64,000 nucleotides of DNA from Candidatus Eisenbergiella intestinipullorum (GTDB lineage Bacteria; Bacillota; Clostridia; Lachnospirales; Lachnospiraceae): NCBI GenBank assembly GCA_019119815.1, contig DWWH01000062.1:20974-84973 (forward strand). The letters are read 5' to 3'. Position 1 is the stretch's first letter; the number at the start of each line of letters is the position of its first letter. The notes under the pieces were generated by a model that was not told the origin of the DNA, searched no databases, and was given only the letters and a program-made list of their open reading frames with translations. Made by a program: the position numbers and the translations under genes. Below are positions 28,586 through 37,506 of this stretch, one piece after another.

Positions 28586-29041
28586 ATGGACGAAAAACAG
28601 AAAAAGGAATATCAACAGTATGTCAGCAGGGTCACGCCGACCCATAACCTGTTGCTGCAGATGGGAAAGGCGTTCGTGACAGGAGGCGCGATCTGCGTTA
28701 TCGGTCAGGGCATCCTCAATGCCTGCGCCGCTCTGGGACTTGACCGGGAAGCGTCGGGGAGCTGGTCGGCGGTCCTTCTGATCCTTTTCAGCGTCATCCT
28801 GACCGGCTTCAACCTCTACCCTTCCATTGTGAAGTGGGGCGGAGCGGGAGCTCTGGTGCCGATCACGGGCTTTGCCAACTCTGTGGCGGCTCCTGCCATC
28901 GAATTCAAAAAAGAGGGACAGGTGTTCGGCGTCGGCTGCAAGATCTTCACCATCGCCGGACCGGTGATTCTGTTTGGGATCGTGACTTCCTGGGCGCTTG
29001 GCGTGATCTACTGGCTGGGGAAGACAGCGGGGATATTTTAG
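28586..29041 (+). CDS. spoVAC: stage V sporulation protein AC
   Basis: About 151 residues from ATG 28586 behind GGAGCGG (an in-frame ATG at 28532 lies in the likely promoter). YVSRVTPTHNLLLQMGKAFVTGGAICVIGQ and FNLYPSIVKWGGAGALVPITGFANSV are hallmark SpoVAC blocks; four membrane helices. SpoVAC is the mechanosensitive channel component for dipicolinic acid. It stands alone here, 7.3 kb from spoVAB. Confidence 0.93.
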   Translation: MDEKQKKEYQQYVSRVTPTHNLLLQMGKAFVTGGAICVIGQGILNACAALGLDREASGSWSAVLLILFSVILTGFNLYPSIVKWGGAGALVPITGFANSVAAPAIEFKKEGQVFGVGCKIFTIAGPVILFGIVTSWALGVIYWLGKTAGIF

Positions 29042-29104
29042 ACGGAATGCACCGTCTCTGCGCCGCGGCAGCCGGGCAGGGGGAAGCGCTTCCTGCGTCC
29101 GGAT

Positions 29105-29133
29105 TTGACAGCGAAAGAAAGAAGAGGTATTTT
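29105..29133 (+). promoter_or_regulatory. promoter of the acetyltransferase gene
   Basis: TTGACA (29105-29110), 17 bp, TATTTT (29128-29133). A GGGCAGA/TCTGCCC hairpin follows in the leader. Confidence 0.6.
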
Positions 29134-29233
29134 GAAAAAAGGACGGGCAGAGAGGCGCTGCACTGTCTGCCCGCCGGCCGCGGCAGCCGGATAAAAGAAG
29201 CGGCACAGGAACAGGAAAAGGGAGGTACATAGT

Positions 29234-29893
29234 ATGGATTCCAGGGAAGCCAGAAAGAGAATGATGGAGGGCAGGATTTATCCGCCCGGAGATGAGGAGA
29301 TCATGGCGGAGCAGGTGGTCTGCATGCAGAAGCTGTGGGAGTACAATCAGATCCAGCCGAAGGATATGGACAAACGGTTTGCAAAGCTGCAGGAGATGTT
29401 CGCCGAGATCGGGGAGGGCTGTTATATCGAGCCGCCTCTGCATGCCAACTTCGGGGGAAAACATGTGCATTTCGGGAAAAATGTGTATGCGAACTATAAT
29501 CTGACCATGGTGGACGATACCCATATTTATGTGGGGGATAATACCATGATCGGCCCCAATGTGACCATCGCTACGGCGGGGCATCCGATCGATCCGGCCC
29601 TGCGGAACGTACAGGCACAGTTCAATATGGAGGTCCATATCGGAAGGAATGTGTGGATCGGCGGCGGCTGCGTCCTGCTGCCCGGTGTATCTGTGGGGGA
29701 CAACACGGTCATCGGAGCGGGGAGCATCGTGACGAAGGACATTCCGGCGGATGTGGTGGCTTACGGCAATCCGTGCCGGGTGATCCGCAGGATCGGAGAA
29801 CACGACAGAAATTTTTATTACAGAGACAGGAGAGTGGACGTGGAGGTGAGGGACGGATCGATCGAATCCCTGATCCCGGAAGAAGAAGGATAA
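29234..29893 (+). CDS. LacA/Maa-type sugar O-acetyltransferase
   Basis: 219 residues, GGGAGG ahead of the start. Left-handed beta-helix hexapeptide repeats (HIGRNVWIGGGCVLLPGVSVGDNTVIGAGSIV), catalytic His in ATAGHPIDP. It transfers acetyl from acetyl-CoA to galactosides, maltose or similar sugars. Confidence 0.9.
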   Translation: MDSREARKRMMEGRIYPPGDEEIMAEQVVCMQKLWEYNQIQPKDMDKRFAKLQEMFAEIGEGCYIEPPLHANFGGKHVHFGKNVYANYNLTMVDDTHIYVGDNTMIGPNVTIATAGHPIDPALRNVQAQFNMEVHIGRNVWIGGGCVLLPGVSVGDNTVIGAGSIVTKDIPADVVAYGNPCRVIRRIGEHDRNFYYRDRRVDVEVRDGSIESLIPEEEG

Positions 29894-29899
29894 GAGAAA

Positions 29900-29943
29900 G
29901 GGGCCGGAGCAGAGACGCCCGGATGGGCTTCTGTCCCGGCCCC
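29900..29943. terminator. bidirectional terminator between acetyltransferase and amylase
   Basis: GGGGCCGG (29900-29907) pairs with CCGGCCCC (29936-29943), with an inner GCCC/GGGC stem. Lies between convergent genes. Confidence 0.65.
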
Positions 29944-29951
29944 CGGTTTCG

Positions 29952-31412
29952 TTACGTTTCCGGAAGGCTGTCCGGTACCCAGACGGAAACGGAGCCGCCG
30001 CCCACAGGGAAGGCCGCGCTCCCGCACTCATCCAGCATTACGGTCTGGCGCATGTTTCCCAGCGCGTCCCGGAAGGTACGGCCGGCAAAACGGGCTCCCA
30101 TGCACATGGTCTTGCTGCCGCCGGGACCGTCGGTCACGATGACGGCGCAGCCGGAACCGGGATGGGCGTCGTCTCCCAGACGGGTCCAGCCTACGATGTT
30201 GTAATCGTCAAAATAATCGATCTGCTCCCCATATGCTGTGTCCCTGCGAAGGCGCAGAAGAACGTCAAGCTGCGGCCCTACCGGCCCGATGCTGTCGTGG
30301 GGAATGCCGTAATAATCTCCGTAAAAGACGCAGGGGATGCCGTCCCGGCGCAGAAGGATCAGCGCATAGGCGATGGGCTTAAACCATCCCTGCACCCAGG
30401 AGGAAAGTGCCTGCCCCGGCTGGGTATCGTGATTGTCCACAAAGGTCACCGCCCGGTCGGGGCGCATGGCAGTCAGGGTGCCCTCAAAGATCCGGCTCAT
30501 GTCAAAACAGCCGTTGCTGGAGGAAGCCTGAACGAAGTGGAAGTGCAGCGGCACGTCGAACAGCCGCATGACCAGGCCAGATTCGTCAAGGTAACGGACC
30601 AGGGAGCGCACGTTGGGACTCCAGTATTCCCCCACGGAGGGAAGGCTCTTTCCTGTTTTTTTCCGAAGCTGCATGAGCCAGTGCGTGAAAAAGGGAAACC
30701 GGATATGCTTGACCGCATCCAGCCGGAAGCCGTCCACTCCTGTCATATTCAGATACCATTCGCCCCACCGGTCCAGCTCTGCCACCACCTCCGGATTGTT
30801 CATATCCAGATCGGCTCCCATCAGATAATCATAGTTTCCATTTTCCGTATCCACCTCGTCATCCCATTCCTTGCCGGAAAACTGGAAGATCTCATGCCTT
30901 TTTCTCCGGTCGTCCCAGTCCACTCCGGTAAAATGCGTATGATTCCACTGAAAGCCGGAATATTTGTCGCCCCTTCCGGGAAAGCGGAAGCTGGTCCAGG
31001 CCGAGATCTCCTGAACGGGCCCCTCCTCCTCGTTGCGGCTCTTCTCGTCGCAGCCTGCGGCGAGTACCGTTTCGCAGCCGTCTGCGCCCATTTTGTGATT
31101 GAGGACGATGTCTGCAAACACGGCAATGCCGGCCTCCTGAAAGGCCCGGATGGCCGTAAGATATTCGTCCTTTGTGCCGTATTTGGTGGGGACGCTTCCT
31201 TTTTGATTGAATTCTCCCAGGTCATAAAGATCATAAACGCCGTAACCCACATCCGCTTTTCCCTGGGCTCCTTTGTAGGCGGGCGGCAGCCAGACCTGGG
31301 AAATGCCGGCCTCCTTCAGACGGGGCGCGTCCGCCGCAGCCCGTCTCCAGTGCCCGGCGTCCTGAGGCAGATACCATTCAAAATACTGAAGCATGGTCTG
31401 ATTGAAATCCAT
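29952..31412 (-). CDS. cytoplasmic alpha-amylase, GH13
   Basis: About 486 residues from ATG 31412, where GGAG stands six bases ahead; the frame is open upstream through a palindromic region but without a better start. The four GH13 regions are clear: DIVLNHK, GFRLDAVKH (nucleophile Asp), VGEYW (acid Glu) and FVDNHD. No signal peptide, so it acts on internal alpha-glucan or imported maltodextrin, like other AmyA/AmyS cytoplasmic amylases. Confidence 0.93.
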   Translation of the reverse strand: MDFNQTMLQYFEWYLPQDAGHWRRAAADAPRLKEAGISQVWLPPAYKGAQGKADVGYGVYDLYDLGEFNQKGSVPTKYGTKDEYLTAIRAFQEAGIAVFADIVLNHKMGADGCETVLAAGCDEKSRNEEEGPVQEISAWTSFRFPGRGDKYSGFQWNHTHFTGVDWDDRRKRHEIFQFSGKEWDDEVDTENGNYDYLMGADLDMNNPEVVAELDRWGEWYLNMTGVDGFRLDAVKHIRFPFFTHWLMQLRKKTGKSLPSVGEYWSPNVRSLVRYLDESGLVMRLFDVPLHFHFVQASSSNGCFDMSRIFEGTLTAMRPDRAVTFVDNHDTQPGQALSSWVQGWFKPIAYALILLRRDGIPCVFYGDYYGIPHDSIGPVGPQLDVLLRLRRDTAYGEQIDYFDDYNIVGWTRLGDDAHPGSGCAVIVTDGPGGSKTMCMGARFAGRTFRDALGNMRQTVMLDECGSAAFPVGGGSVSVWVPDSLPET

Positions 31413-31474
31413 AAAAATCTCCATTCCGGAGCGCCGAAAAGCGCTGCCCTGCCGTGACAGGGACTGCGTCATGA

Positions 31475-31526
31475 TTGTCTGAGCAGACAAACTGTCTGCC
31501 GCGCTCCTTTTGACAGACAGCTGTCT
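31475..31526. promoter_or_regulatory. array of CAGACA/TGTCTG palindromes before alpha-amylase
   Basis: Three overlapping or adjacent inverted repeats: TTGTCTGAGCAGACAA (31475-31490), GCAGACAAACTGTCTGC (31483-31499) and AGACAGCTGTCT (31515-31526). Together they give five half-sites 63-114 bp upstream of the amylase start. This looks like an operator for a dimeric or tetrameric regulator. The regulator is not identified. Confidence 0.6.
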
Positions 31527-31728
31527 TTTTGTGATGCTTTTTCGCGCAGGAAAAAACGTGCCCTGCGCAGCATGACATTATTTTAGCACAGAGGAAAGAA
31601 AACGGCATCAAAAACAGAAAACGCATATTTTTTCCGGGAAAAGCGGATACTGGGAAGGGATATGTGTATGCAGCGGAAGCTGTTTGCGGCCCTGGCGCAG
31701 ACGCCTTGGCGTGGAGATAAGAGTGAGG

Positions 31729-31860
31729 GATTGAAAAATAAGCCGGATCGCTTATTTTTCAATCGGCAGGTTTGAGCCGAAGCACAAAACTGCGGTGACC
31801 GCAGAGGAGAGATCACAGACGTGATTTCTCTCCGCGGACTCAGCGTGAGAACGCTTCGGC
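31729..31860 (+). promoter_or_regulatory. hairpin and branched stem structure before spoVAD
   Basis: A perfect 15-bp hairpin, GATTGAAAAATAAGC with its complement, spans 31729-31764. After it, CCGAAGC (about 31775) and GCTTCGG (ending near 31860) can close a junction holding CTGCGG/CCGCAG and GAGAGA/TCTCTC hairpins. The spoVAD ribosome site follows directly. Confidence 0.45.
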
Positions 31861-31871
31861 ATGGAGGAAAT

Positions 31872-32936
31872 ATGAAGACAGAAGAAAGAAGTCCGATTCT
31901 GGGAAAACAAAGCGTGATGCCGGCCAAACCGGTGTATCTGACGGAGAGCGCGTCCGTGGTGGGGAAAAAGGAAGGGGAGGGCCCCTTGGGAAATCTGTTT
32001 GACGTGGTGGGAGAGGATGATCTGTTCGGCTGCAAAAGCTGGGAGGATGCGGAAAGCTGTCTGCAGCAGGAAGCCCTGTCCTGTGCTCTGAAGAAGGCGG
32101 AATGGAAGCAGGAGGACGTGCGCTTCCTGTTCGCGGGAGATCTGCTGGGGCAGGAGATCGCCTCCAGCTTCGGCATGGAAGTCTTTCACAGGCCGCTGTT
32201 CGGCCTGTACGGGGCCTGTTCCACCTGTGCCCTGTCTCTGACGCTCGCTTCCCTCATCATCGCAGGAGGCTTTGCGGAGAGGGCCGCCTGCGTGACCTCC
32301 AGCCATTTTGCCAGCGCGGAAAAGGAATTCCGCTTTCCGCTGGGCTACGGAAATCAGCGCCCCCTGTCCGCCACCTGGACTGTGACGGGGAGCGGCGCCT
32401 TTTTGCTGTCCTCCTGCGAGAATGCCGGAAGGCATCGGGCCAGGGCCGCGATCACCGGACTGACCCCGGGAAAGATCGTGGATTTCGGCCTGAAGGACAG
32501 CATGAATATGGGAGCCTGCATGGCGCCTGCCGCGGCGGATACCATCCGTCAGCATCTGAAGGATTTCGGAAGGCGCCCGGAGGATTATGACAAGATCATC
32601 ACGGGAGATCTGGGCTCGGTGGGGCAGACCGTGCTGCTGGATCTTCTGGAAAGGGAGGGGATCGACATTTCCGGAAATCACATGGACTGCGGCATTGAGA
32701 TCTATGACTCCAGGGAGCAGGATACCCATGCCGGCGGCTCCGGCTGCGGCTGCTCCGCCGTGGTGCTTTCCGCCTACATCCTGAAGATGCTGGAGGAAGG
32801 AGTCTGGAAGCGTGTCCTGTTCGCCCCCACGGGAGCCCTGCTTTCCAGGACCAGCTTCAATGAAGGGCAGGCCGTTCCGGGGATCAGCCACTGCATCGTG
32901 CTGGAAAGCATGCGGACGCCGGAGGAGGGCAAATAG
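31872..32936 (+). CDS. spoVAD: stage V sporulation protein AD
   Basis: About 354 residues from ATG 31872, behind GGAGGAAAT. Thiolase-like fold: GLYGACSTCALSLTLASLIIAGGFAER is the thiolase-type cysteine region of SpoVAD, then HYTR-like SSHFASAEKEFRFPL. SpoVAD binds dipicolinic acid at the spore inner membrane. Elsewhere it sits between spoVAC and spoVAE; here it is 2.8 kb from spoVAC with two unrelated genes between. Confidence 0.94.
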   Translation: MKTEERSPILGKQSVMPAKPVYLTESASVVGKKEGEGPLGNLFDVVGEDDLFGCKSWEDAESCLQQEALSCALKKAEWKQEDVRFLFAGDLLGQEIASSFGMEVFHRPLFGLYGACSTCALSLTLASLIIAGGFAERAACVTSSHFASAEKEFRFPLGYGNQRPLSATWTVTGSGAFLLSSCENAGRHRARAAITGLTPGKIVDFGLKDSMNMGACMAPAAADTIRQHLKDFGRRPEDYDKIITGDLGSVGQTVLLDLLEREGIDISGNHMDCGIEIYDSREQDTHAGGSGCGCSAVVLSAYILKMLEEGVWKRVLFAPTGALLSRTSFNEGQAVPGISHCIVLESMRTPEEGK

Positions 32937-32990
32937 CCGCACGGCGGCAAAAGAGCGGACAGCGCGGCTTCACGGATGGGGCAGCGGGGA

Positions 32991-33024
32991 GTTGCTGTTC
33001 GCTGGCTTGCCAGGGAACAGCAAC
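32991..33024 (+). promoter_or_regulatory. hairpin after spoVAD
   Basis: GTTGCTGTTC pairs with GAACAGCAAC around a 13-base loop. No T-run follows, so termination is doubtful. Confidence 0.4.
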
Positions 33025-33063
33025 AGCGGGGACGGTGGATGGAGGATGCGGCAGAAATATCGC

Positions 33064-33092
33064 TTGCGAAAGCATGGCGGACGGACTACAAT
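33064..33092 (+). promoter_or_regulatory. promoter of the 77-residue protein gene
   Basis: TTGCGA (33064-33069), 17 bp, TACAAT (33087-33092). Confidence 0.6.
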
Positions 33093-33187
33093 AGAAGCCG
33101 GACGGAAAGGGTCGGCCTGTCCGGCCCGAATGAGCGTCTGTGCGCGGCCCTGCCGCCTGAGAAGGGCGCAGGGAAAGGAGAAAGGAA

Positions 33188-33421
33188 ATGCGGACCATGG
33201 AGTTTAAGATGGAGCGGCCCGGCCTTCTGAAGGAAGGCGACCATGTGACGGTGACGGAGGGGCTGCTTCCCAGCAACTATTATTACACCATCGACCCGTC
33301 TCTTGCCATGTCAGCCAATTATCCCTTCCGGGAACGGCTGCTTGCCAGAGAGGGTGACGTGACCGCCATCGTGGAGAATGAAAGAGGCTTCTATGTGACG
33401 GTCGCTTTTGAGGAAGGCTGA
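33188..33421 (+). CDS. 77-residue small protein, unrecognised
   Basis: Start at ATG 33188 with AAAGGA just ahead. The sequence contains [22 protein letters not shown] and ends [11 protein letters not shown], suggesting a small beta-barrel, SH3-like or OB-like, with no cysteines or membrane segment. Not recognised. An SDR gene follows, and the two may share a transcript. Confidence 0.7.
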   Translation: MRTMEFKMERPGLLKEGDHVTVTEGLLPSNYYYTIDPSLAMSANYPFRERLLAREGDVTAIVENERGFYVTVAFEEG

Positions 33422-33504
33422 AAAGGAGAGTCCGGAGCGTATCGCAGCCGTCCGGAATGCGGGCTGTCTGATTGAGATCGCTCCGGCACGGGAGGGAGGA
33501 CCGG

Positions 33505-34215
33505 ATGGAAAGGAAAGAAAAGTATGTCATGATCGCGGGAGCTTCCCGCGGACTGGGGAAAAATTTTGTCAGAAGGTATCTGGAGGAAGGGCGGCATGTG
33601 CTGGCCGGAGTGCGCAGAACGGACAGCCTGGAGGAACTGAAGCGGGCCTGGCCGGACCGGCTGCATGTGCTCCGGATGGATGTATCGGATACCTGTTCTG
33701 TGCAGAGAGCGGCACAGGAGGCGAGAAGGATAACGGAGCGGATCGATCTTCTCATCAACAACGCCGGGATCCATGCGGCAACCTCCTATGAGGTGCTGGA
33801 AAACGCCGACCTGGATGAATGCGCGGCGGTCTATAATGTGAACGCGGTGGGCCCTCTGCGGGTGATCAAGGCCTTCCTTCCGCTGATCCCCGAAGATGGG
33901 CAGGGGATGATCGTCAATATCTCCTCAGACAGCGGCAGCATCGGTACGGCACACAGACAGAAGGAGTTCGACTACTGCATGTCAAAGGCGGCGCTGAACA
34001 TGGCCACGAAGCTTCTGGACAATTACCTCGGCGCGCGAAAGATCCGGCTGGCCGCCATCGAGCCGGGCTGGATGCGGACGGATATGGGAGGAAAGAACGC
34101 GGATCTGGATCCTTACGACGCGGCGTGCCGTCTGGTACGGCTGTTTGACCGGATCGGCAGCGAAAGCGAAAGCCCGCTTTTTATGAACAATGAGGGAAAG
34201 CCGATCCCCTGGTAA
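33505..34215 (+). CDS. short-chain dehydrogenase/reductase
   Basis: About 236 residues from ATG 33505, behind GGAGGGAGGA. Classical SDR features: GASRGLGK cofactor loop (11-18), NNAG (about 90), catalytic Ser region NISSDSGS and YCMSK (Tyr-x3-Lys). Oxidoreductase with NAD(P); the substrate is unknown. Confidence 0.88.
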   Translation: MERKEKYVMIAGASRGLGKNFVRRYLEEGRHVLAGVRRTDSLEELKRAWPDRLHVLRMDVSDTCSVQRAAQEARRITERIDLLINNAGIHAATSYEVLENADLDECAAVYNVNAVGPLRVIKAFLPLIPEDGQGMIVNISSDSGSIGTAHRQKEFDYCMSKAALNMATKLLDNYLGARKIRLAAIEPGWMRTDMGGKNADLDPYDAACRLVRLFDRIGSESESPLFMNNEGKPIPW

Positions 34216-34243
34216 AGAAGCGGAAGATGATCCGGAAGCGGCC

Positions 34244-34272
34244 TTGCCCCGGGACCGAAACAATGGTAAGAT
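34244..34272 (+). promoter_or_regulatory. promoter of ridA-aroK
   Basis: TTGCCC (34244-34249), 17 bp, TAAGAT (34267-34272). Confidence 0.5.
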
Positions 34273-34317
34273 GGACAGGGTACATATTTTTTCAGAAATA
34301 CACAGGAGGAATGACAG

Positions 34318-34698
34318 ATGTTAAAAAAGATTTCGACAGATCAGGCTCCGGCGGCCATCGGCCCCTATTCTCAGGCGATCGCGGCGGGAGGTTTTCTTTT
34401 TGCTTCGGGACAGATCCCGATCGATCCGGCAAGCGGCCAGGTGGAAGCGGAAGGGATCGAGGCTCAGGCCGAGCAGGTAATGAAGAATGTGGGCGCCATC
34501 CTGAAGGCGGCGGGGACGGATTATGCGAAGGTGGTAAAGACCACGTGCTTTCTGGCGGATATGGCCGATTTTGCAGCTTTTAACGGCGTGTATGAGAAGT
34601 ATTTCACCGAGAAGCCCGCAAGAAGCTGTGTGGCGGTAAAGGCGCTTCCCAAGGATGTGCTGTGCGAAGTGGAAGTCACCGCCCTTCTGGAAGACTGA
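34318..34698 (+). CDS. ridA: RidA-family enamine/imine deaminase
   Basis: 126 residues, behind AGGAGG. IGPYSQAI at the start and ALPKDVLCEVEVTALLED at the end are RidA family signatures; the conserved Arg is in KPARSCVAV. It hydrolyses reactive 2-aminoacrylate-type enamines formed by PLP enzymes. aroK follows two bases after its stop. Confidence 0.94.
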   Translation: MLKKISTDQAPAAIGPYSQAIAAGGFLFASGQIPIDPASGQVEAEGIEAQAEQVMKNVGAILKAAGTDYAKVVKTTCFLADMADFAAFNGVYEKYFTEKPARSCVAVKALPKDVLCEVEVTALLED

Positions 34699-34700
34699 AC

Positions 34701-35219
34701 ATGAGCGGGAAACCAAACATTGTCCTGATCGGAATGCCGGGTGCGGGAAAGAGCACGGTGGGCGTGGTACTGGCCAAGCGTATGGGCCGACGCTTCCTGG
34801 ATTCCGATCTGGTCATTCAGGAAAAAACGGGCAGGCTGCTCCATGAGATCATTTCCGAAGAAGGACTGGAGGGCTTTCTTGCCATTGAAAACGAGGTCAA
34901 TGCAGGCCTTCCGTCGGACGGAAGCGTCATCGCCACGGGCGGGAGCGTCATATACGGTGCGCAGGCGATGGAGCATCTGAAGCGGACGGGACATGTGGTC
35001 TATTTGAAGCTTTCCTTTTCAGAGATCGAAAGCAGGCTGGGCGATCTGAAAAAGAGGGGAGTGGCCCTGAGGGAAGGCCAGACCCTGCGGGAGCTGTATG
35101 AGGAGCGGATCCCCCTTTATGAAAAATATGCGGATCTGACGCTGGAATGCGGCAAAAAGAGCATCCGGGACATCGTGGAGGAGCTCGCCGTCAGGCTGGA
35201 GCAGGTCCGGATGCGGTAA
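34701..35219 (+). CDS. aroK: shikimate kinase
   Basis: About 172 residues from ATG 34701. Walker A GMPGAGKST (residues 11-19), the shikimate-binding DSD at 34-36, and the GG of ATGGSVIY. It phosphorylates shikimate at O3 in aromatic amino acid synthesis. No other aro genes nearby; close to ridA and likely co-transcribed. Confidence 0.9.
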   Translation: MSGKPNIVLIGMPGAGKSTVGVVLAKRMGRRFLDSDLVIQEKTGRLLHEIISEEGLEGFLAIENEVNAGLPSDGSVIATGGSVIYGAQAMEHLKRTGHVVYLKLSFSEIESRLGDLKKRGVALREGQTLRELYEERIPLYEKYADLTLECGKKSIRDIVEELAVRLEQVRMR

Positions 35220-35274
35220 GTGTGTCGGAAATGTAAATGCGCTGTGAACACTTTTTAGCATTTCTGTGATTCGG

Positions 35275-35303
35275 TTGTTTTCCCTTCCCCCGAGGGGTAT
35301 ATT
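35275..35303 (+). promoter_or_regulatory. promoter of the DUF3810 gene
   Basis: TTGTTT (35275-35280), 17 bp, TATATT (35298-35303). Confidence 0.6.
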
Positions 35304-35366
35304 AGAATCAGAAGGTAACAGGAGGAAATCTGCAGGGGTTAAGAGCATTCGGAATCGGGGGATCAC

Positions 35367-36512
35367 ATGAGAAAAAAAATATGGGCAGCTTTACTTCTTC
35401 TGACGGCAGCGGTCAATGTGGCGGCGTGGAACAGCCAGGCTTTCTGTGACTGGCATGTGGCGCATCTCTTTCCGCTTTCCGTCAACGTCTACGGGAGGCT
35501 GATGTCGATCTTTCCCTTCTCCGTGGGAGAGGGGATGATCGTTCTGGCCGTGCTGTTTACGGCGGCAGCCGTTCTGATGGTGCCTGCGCGCATCTTCGTG
35601 CGCGGGGGAAGAGGGAAGCGGCTCATTTCTTTTTTCTGCCGCGCCTGGGCATGGACGTTTCTGGGCGTTTTCATGATCATGACCTGGAACTGCTTTATCT
35701 TGTATCATGCGTCCGAATTTGACGAAACCTATATGGCGGACCGGGCGCAGCGGACTTATACGGACCGGGAGCTGATCCAGGTGAGAAACCATATCGTAAA
35801 AGAGCTGAACGCTCTGACGGAAGAGCTGGAGCGGGATGAGGACGGTCTTCTGGTCTATCGGGGAGACATGAAGCGGGAAGCCATTGCGGCAATGCAGGGG
35901 CTGGGAGAGGAGTATGGACTGCTTGCCGGCTATTACCCGCAGGCAAAGGAGATCGCAGCCTCCGACTTTCTGAGCCAGCAGTACATGATGGGGTATTATT
36001 TCCCGTTCTCCATGGAGGCGAATTACAGTACCAGCATGTACATTGCCAATGTGCCCGCCACGCTCTGCCATGAGCTGGCGCATCTGAAGGGCTTCATCTA
36101 TGAGGACGACGCGAACTTCATCGGCTTTCTCGCCTGCATCCGTTCGGAGGATCCCTTTTACCGCTACAGCGGTTATCTGAGCGTGCTGAGCTATGTGGAA
36201 AGCGAATACAGAAAGGCTTCGGGAAAGCAGGAATTCGACTGCCCCGGCGTAGCCGGAAGCGTTCGGGACGATGACATCTTCCTTACCAGCGAGGCATGGG
36301 AGAAGGTGGAGGAAAAGGCGGTGGTGGAAACAGCGGTCGTGAAGGCGGCCTCCAGCCAGTTCACCGAGACCACTCTGGTCATCAACGGCGTTTCCGACGG
36401 CATGAAAAGCTACAGCCGCGTAGTCCGGCTCCTGCTGGAATACTATGACGGCATCCTTTATAACTGTGCGCAGGACGGCGGGGCCGTCCTGGCGGAGGCA
36501 TCCGCCGGATGA
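35367..36512 (+). CDS. DUF3810-family membrane protein with zinc-protease motif
   Basis: 381 residues. Three N-terminal membrane helices (about 7-22, 50-75, 90-115), then an external domain with LCHELAHLKGF (HExxH zinc motif near residue 235) and a following Glu-rich helix (GFIYEDDANFIG). This is the DUF3810 layout, a presumed membrane metalloprotease of unknown substrate. Monocistronic. Confidence 0.85.
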   Translation: MRKKIWAALLLLTAAVNVAAWNSQAFCDWHVAHLFPLSVNVYGRLMSIFPFSVGEGMIVLAVLFTAAAVLMVPARIFVRGGRGKRLISFFCRAWAWTFLGVFMIMTWNCFILYHASEFDETYMADRAQRTYTDRELIQVRNHIVKELNALTEELERDEDGLLVYRGDMKREAIAAMQGLGEEYGLLAGYYPQAKEIAASDFLSQQYMMGYYFPFSMEANYSTSMYIANVPATLCHELAHLKGFIYEDDANFIGFLACIRSEDPFYRYSGYLSVLSYVESEYRKASGKQEFDCPGVAGSVRDDDIFLTSEAWEKVEEKAVVETAVVKAASSQFTETTLVINGVSDGMKSYSRVVRLLLEYYDGILYNCAQDGGAVLAEASAG

Positions 36513-36535
36513 GGGGAACGGCTTTGGCCGTTTCC

Positions 36536-36892
36536 CTATTTTTTCATCTTGGGATTGAAGACCAGAGAGGCGAGATAGCCGAAGATGAGGGCGGCAGCGC
36601 AGCCGGAAGCGCCTGCGCGGAAGCCTCCGGAAAACAGCCCCAGAGGACCTGTCTCATCCACCGCCTCCTTCACGCCCTGAAACAGATTGTTTCCAAAACC
36701 CAGAAGGGGCACGGAGGCGCCCGCACCCGCGAATTTCAGAAAGGGCTCGTAGATGCCGAGCGCTCCCAGCACGGCCCCGGTACAGACCAGAAGGACCATG
36801 ATCCGGCCCGGCATCAGCTTTGTCTTTTCCATCAGGATCTGGACCAGGGCACAGATCAGCCCTCCGACCCAGAATGCGTTCAGATAATCCAT
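36536..36892 (-). CDS. spoVAE: stage V sporulation protein AE
   Basis: About 118 residues from ATG 36892 (MDYLNAFWVGGLICALVQILMEKTKL), which matches the usual SpoVAE N-terminus and follows TGGAGCTGG. The frame extends 13 Ala-rich codons upstream, which is probably not translated. Three to four membrane helices; FAGAGASVPLLGFGNNLFQGVKEAV is the family's core. It lies on the strand opposite to the other spoVA genes. Confidence 0.9.
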   Translation of the reverse strand: MDYLNAFWVGGLICALVQILMEKTKLMPGRIMVLLVCTGAVLGALGIYEPFLKFAGAGASVPLLGFGNNLFQGVKEAVDETGPLGLFSGGFRAGASGCAAALIFGYLASLVFNPKMKK

Positions 36893-37002
36893 ATCCAGCT
36901 CCATTTCCGCCGCAGCCGCGGCAGCTTCCATATCAACAGGTACAGAGTCAGTATGGCAGGATGACGGAAAAAATATACAGGCTGCCGGAACGCCGGCAGA
37001 GG

Positions 37003-37506
37003 TTAAAGCGGTTCGTAATCCACTTCCTTTTTGTCCAGAAAGACCTTCATCATCCGGTCCCAGAGCACATCCGCGCTTTTGTCCGGAAGAAAGGTGTGAA
37101 AGGACGTTCCGGTCACCAGGGTCAGCGAGCCGTTTTCATACCGGCAGGTGAGGACGAGGGCCTTCACCTGATCCGCCGTGACGGAGGTCTCCGAGGGCTT
37201 CAGAATGCCGGAAACGTACTGCGGCATGAGATGCAGGACAAAACGGAAGCTGACGGGCGTCTTTTTTCCGCGGATCAGTCCGAACAGGATGGGACGCATG
37301 GATTTCCAGGAGGAGAAATCATAGGGGCGGACAGAAGGATCCTCCCATTCTTCTCTGGAAAAAAAGTCCCGGTTTATCCGGCCGTCTATGGTGAAGGTAT
37401 TATAAGTGGAAACGACGGCTTCCTCCAGCAGGAAGGAGTCCAGAAGATCCGTACCGAGAAGCCGGCCCATAAAATGCTTCACATCTTTTATCTGAAGTGC
37501 GATCAT
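37003..37506 (-). CDS. DUF5721-family protein
   Basis: 167 residues behind AAGGAG. MIALQIKDVKHFMGRLLGTDLLDSFLLEEA and TYNTFTIDGRINRDFF resemble the DUF5721 family of Lachnospiraceae. No membrane segments or catalytic motif are visible; function unknown. On the same strand as spoVAE and 110 bp upstream of it, so the two may be co-transcribed. Confidence 0.75.
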   Translation of the reverse strand: MIALQIKDVKHFMGRLLGTDLLDSFLLEEAVVSTYNTFTIDGRINRDFFSREEWEDPSVRPYDFSSWKSMRPILFGLIRGKKTPVSFRFVLHLMPQYVSGILKPSETSVTADQVKALVLTCRYENGSLTLVTGTSFHTFLPDKSADVLWDRMMKVFLDKKEVDYEPL

